DNA from: an uncultured Phaeodactylibacter sp.
GTDB lineage: Bacteria; Bacteroidota; Bacteroidia; Chitinophagales; Saprospiraceae
DNA: 17,467 bases
NCBI GenBank assembly: GCA_913062745.1
Contig: CAJXXJ010000012.1
Span: 1-17,467 of the forward strand
Direction: 5' to 3'
A program made the translations under genes and the position numbers. Below, piece by piece: positions 15,890-17,467 of the stretch (the stretch's first letter is position 1; the number at the start of each line of letters is the position of its first letter). The notes under the pieces were generated by a model. It saw only the letters and a program-made list of their open reading frames with translations. It did no database searches and was not told the origin of the DNA.

Positions 15890-16021
15890 ATGTCTGACGA
15901 AATAAAAAATGCAGGGAACAAAGGCTATTGTCTTATGTTCTTCTTCATCGGCTTACTGCTGTTCATGATCCTGGTAATTGGTATCTATCAGTACAACGAT
16001 AACTTCCTCCCTCAGGGATAA
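15890..16021 (+). CDS. 43-residue single-pass membrane protein
   Basis: An open frame of 43 codons starting MSDEIKNAGNKGYC, then one strongly hydrophobic helix (about residues 14-32, rich in Phe, Leu, Met and Ile), then a short polar tail ending Leu-Pro-Gln-Gly. The family is not recognised. Support for a real gene is contextual: a well-spaced promoter about 30 bases upstream, an A-rich start region (ACATAAGAAACC before ATG), a terminator directly before the promoter and another 3 bases after the stop. It is thus an independent single-gene unit. It is likely an inner-membrane small protein, possibly a regulator or subunit of a larger membrane complex; that is a guess. Confidence 0.65.
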   Translation: MSDEIKNAGNKGYCLMFFFIGLLLFMILVIGIYQYNDNFLPQG

Positions 16022-16024
16022 ATC

Positions 16025-16065
16025 AAAAAAGCCCGACGCAGCAGGAAGCAGCGACGGGCTTTTTT
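16025..16065. terminator. bidirectional terminator between convergent genes
   Basis: GCCCGACGC (16031-16039) pairs with GCGACGGGC (16051-16059), eight pairs with one internal A-A mismatch and an 11-base loop. Six T follow on the plus strand (16060-16065) and six A precede (16025-16030), giving a T run on the minus strand. It serves both the small membrane protein gene and the convergent acyl-CoA synthetase gene. Confidence 0.88.
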
Positions 16066-16107
16066 GTGTCTGGTTCTAACGCTTTAGAGATGCAAACATA
16101 GCATTTC

Positions 16108-17467
16108 TTAAACGCTGGCACGCTCTTCCGCGTACAGCTTATCTATTTGCTGACCATATTTCTCGCGAATCACGCGGCGCTTCAGCTTCATCGTAGGCGT
16201 AAGCTCTGCCGCCGTGCCATCGTTGCGCACCGGCTCCCAGCTTGTGGGTAGCAGGCAGAATTTTTTGATTTGCTCAATTTTGCTGAAAAGCGGGTTGTAC
16301 CGGTCAATGATTGACTGATACTTCGCTATGACTTTGGGGTTTTCAATCGCATCCGCCATCCCGTTCCAGGGAATATCGTGCTGCGTACACCAGTCTTTGA
16401 GTGCTTCCTCCGCCGGCAGGATTACTGCGGATACGAACTTGCGCTGTTCGCCTACCACCATCACCTGTTCCACCAGAAAGTCTTCTTTCAGCTTGTTCTC
16501 AATCGGTGCCGGAGCGACGTATTTTCCGCCGGATGTTTTGAGCAATTCCTTCTTGCGGTCGGTAATCTGCAGGAAGTCTTCGCCGGACGGGCCTTTCACA
16601 AACTTGCCGACATCGCCGGTGCAGAACCAGCGCTCGCCGTCAATTTCCCGGAAGACTTCGGCGGTAGCTTCCGGTTTTTTGTAGTAGCCCATCATGATAT
16701 TGGGGCCTTTGGCCAGGATTTCCCCTTCTCCGTCGCCGTACTCGCCTCCGGTGGGGTCCAGCCGCAGCTCAACACTTTTCAGGGCCGGCCCGATAGCGCC
16801 CAGCATCGCTCCTTGTGGCTTGTAGCGCCCGATTGCGAGTCCCGGAGAGGTTTCCGTCAGCCCGTAGCCTTCCCGAATAGGAATGCCGGCGGCAGAGAAC
16901 ACCTTGGCCATTTTGACCGGGCAGGGGGCCGCGCCGGTCAGGATGCCACGCACGTTTCCGCCCAGCGCTTCTCTCCACTTACTGAAGATGAGCTTATCGG
17001 CAATCTTCATTTTGAGGCCGGCGAGCCCGGAGAACTGTTTGTCGTACTCGTAGTCATCCGTCAGGCCGAGTGCCCAGAAGAAGAGGGACTTTTTGGCGCC
17101 GCTCAGTTCCAGGCCCTTGTTGTAGATCTTTTCGTATACTTTTTCGATCAAACGAGGTACAGCAGTAAATATTTCTGGCTGTACTTCTCGGATATTATCA
17201 CCAATCGTATCCATGCTCTCCGCAAAGTGGATTGAACAACCGATTTTCATGTATAAATAGTGCAACATACGCTCGTAAACGTGACAGACCGGCAAGAAAC
17301 TCAATGAGCTACTGTTATGGTCACCAGGGATTCTTGGTTCACAGGCTAAAACATTGGAAAGAATATTATTGTGTGACAACATAACCCCTTTAGGATTTCC
17401 TGTTGTACCCGATGTATAAATCATCGTGGCTAAGTCTCCGTTTTTGATGTTCTTGGATCGCTCTTCC
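16108..17467 (-). CDS. long-chain acyl-CoA synthetase, C-terminal part (5' end outside window)
   Basis: An AMP-forming fatty acyl-CoA ligase (COG1022, FadD15-like) that activates fatty acids with ATP and CoA. The frame stays open to the window edge: 14 codons precede the Met at 17424 and read into the conserved DLATMIYTSGTTGNPKG, so that Met is internal and the true start lies beyond 17467. About 452 of an expected 590-600 residues are present. Numbered from that Met, the motifs are the ATP P-loop YTSGTTGNPKG (3-13), GYGLTETSP (186-194), the TGD motif (269-271), DRKKELLKTSGGKYVAP (289-305) and a candidate catalytic lysine in PTMKLKRR (Lys413 or Lys415). All core motifs are intact, so the enzyme should be active. 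It is a membrane-associated cytoplasmic enzyme of lipid metabolism and ends at a bidirectional terminator. Confidence 0.92.
   Translation of the reverse strand, partial: EERSKNIKNGDLATMIYTSGTTGNPKGVMLSHNNILSNVLACEPRIPGDHNSSSLSFLPVCHVYERMLHYLYMKIGCSIHFAESMDTIGDNIREVQPEIFTAVPRLIEKVYEKIYNKGLELSGAKKSLFFWALGLTDDYEYDKQFSGLAGLKMKIADKLIFSKWREALGGNVRGILTGAAPCPVKMAKVFSAAGIPIREGYGLTETSPGLAIGRYKPQGAMLGAIGPALKSVELRLDPTGGEYGDGEGEILAKGPNIMMGYYKKPEATAEVFREIDGERWFCTGDVGKFVKGPSGEDFLQITDRKKELLKTSGGKYVAPAPIENKLKEDFLVEQVMVVGEQRKFVSAVILPAEEALKDWCTQHDIPWNGMADAIENPKVIAKYQSIIDRYNPLFSKIEQIKKFCLLPTSWEPVRNDGTAAELTPTMKLKRRVIREKYGQQIDKLYAEERASV

Noticed and set aside
16093..16100. Perfect minus-strand TATGTTTG (-7 like) just after the acyl-CoA synthetase stop
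   Set aside because: There is no -33 element at the right spacing and it would transcribe straight into the terminator at 16025-16065.
16378..17235. 285-codon plus-strand open frame opposite the acyl-CoA synthetase
   Set aside because: The minus strand carries intact AMP-binding motifs throughout; the plus frame is a shadow.

Overview
The window looks like a chromosomal segment of a Bacteroidota bacterium, most likely a Saprospiria-type marine or aquatic member (class is an inference from gene style). The signs are a secreted protease with a type IX secretion (T9SS) C-terminal sorting domain, a TM-plus-PASTA protein of the Bacteroidota type, weak Shine-Dalgarno sequences with A-rich leaders, and TAnnTTTG-like -7 promoter elements. 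No tRNA, rRNA, CRISPR array, insertion sequence or phage gene was found. Base composition is fairly even and GC-rich in the genes, with AT-rich intergenic regions.

Layout. Positions 1-72 may hold the last codons of an upstream gene. A large secreted reprolysin-like metalloprotease (168-3812, +) ends at a strong terminator. It converges on a minus-strand pair: a MATE transporter (4640-5929), then queE (3874-4620). Divergent from these, a run of five plus-strand genes (6014-12946) may be one transcription unit: a giant Ddl-like/PASTA fusion, a coiled-coil lipoprotein, a DUF2237 protein, a 472-residue conserved protein of unknown function, and an M15 D-Ala-D-Ala carboxypeptidase-like lipoprotein. 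A 650-base non-coding stretch follows (12947-13599), with consecutive hairpins ending in a strong terminator. Then come a PpiD-like periplasmic folding factor (13600-15708), a 43-residue membrane protein with its own promoter and terminators (15890-16021), and the C-terminal part of a long-chain acyl-CoA synthetase running off the right edge (16108-17467, -).

Most notable is the 1223-residue protein at 6014-9685. It joins two tandem D-alanine--D-alanine ligase-like (ATP-grasp) modules, a linker, one transmembrane helix and three extracytoplasmic PASTA domains. Both modules have lost most Ddl catalytic positions, so it resembles a PASTA receptor whose cytoplasmic part is a Ddl-derived pseudoenzyme. 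PASTA kinases such as PrkC and PknB use a kinase in that place. With an M15 peptidase and a coiled-coil lipoprotein downstream on the same strand, it suggests a cell-wall sensing or remodelling module. That functional reading is inference.
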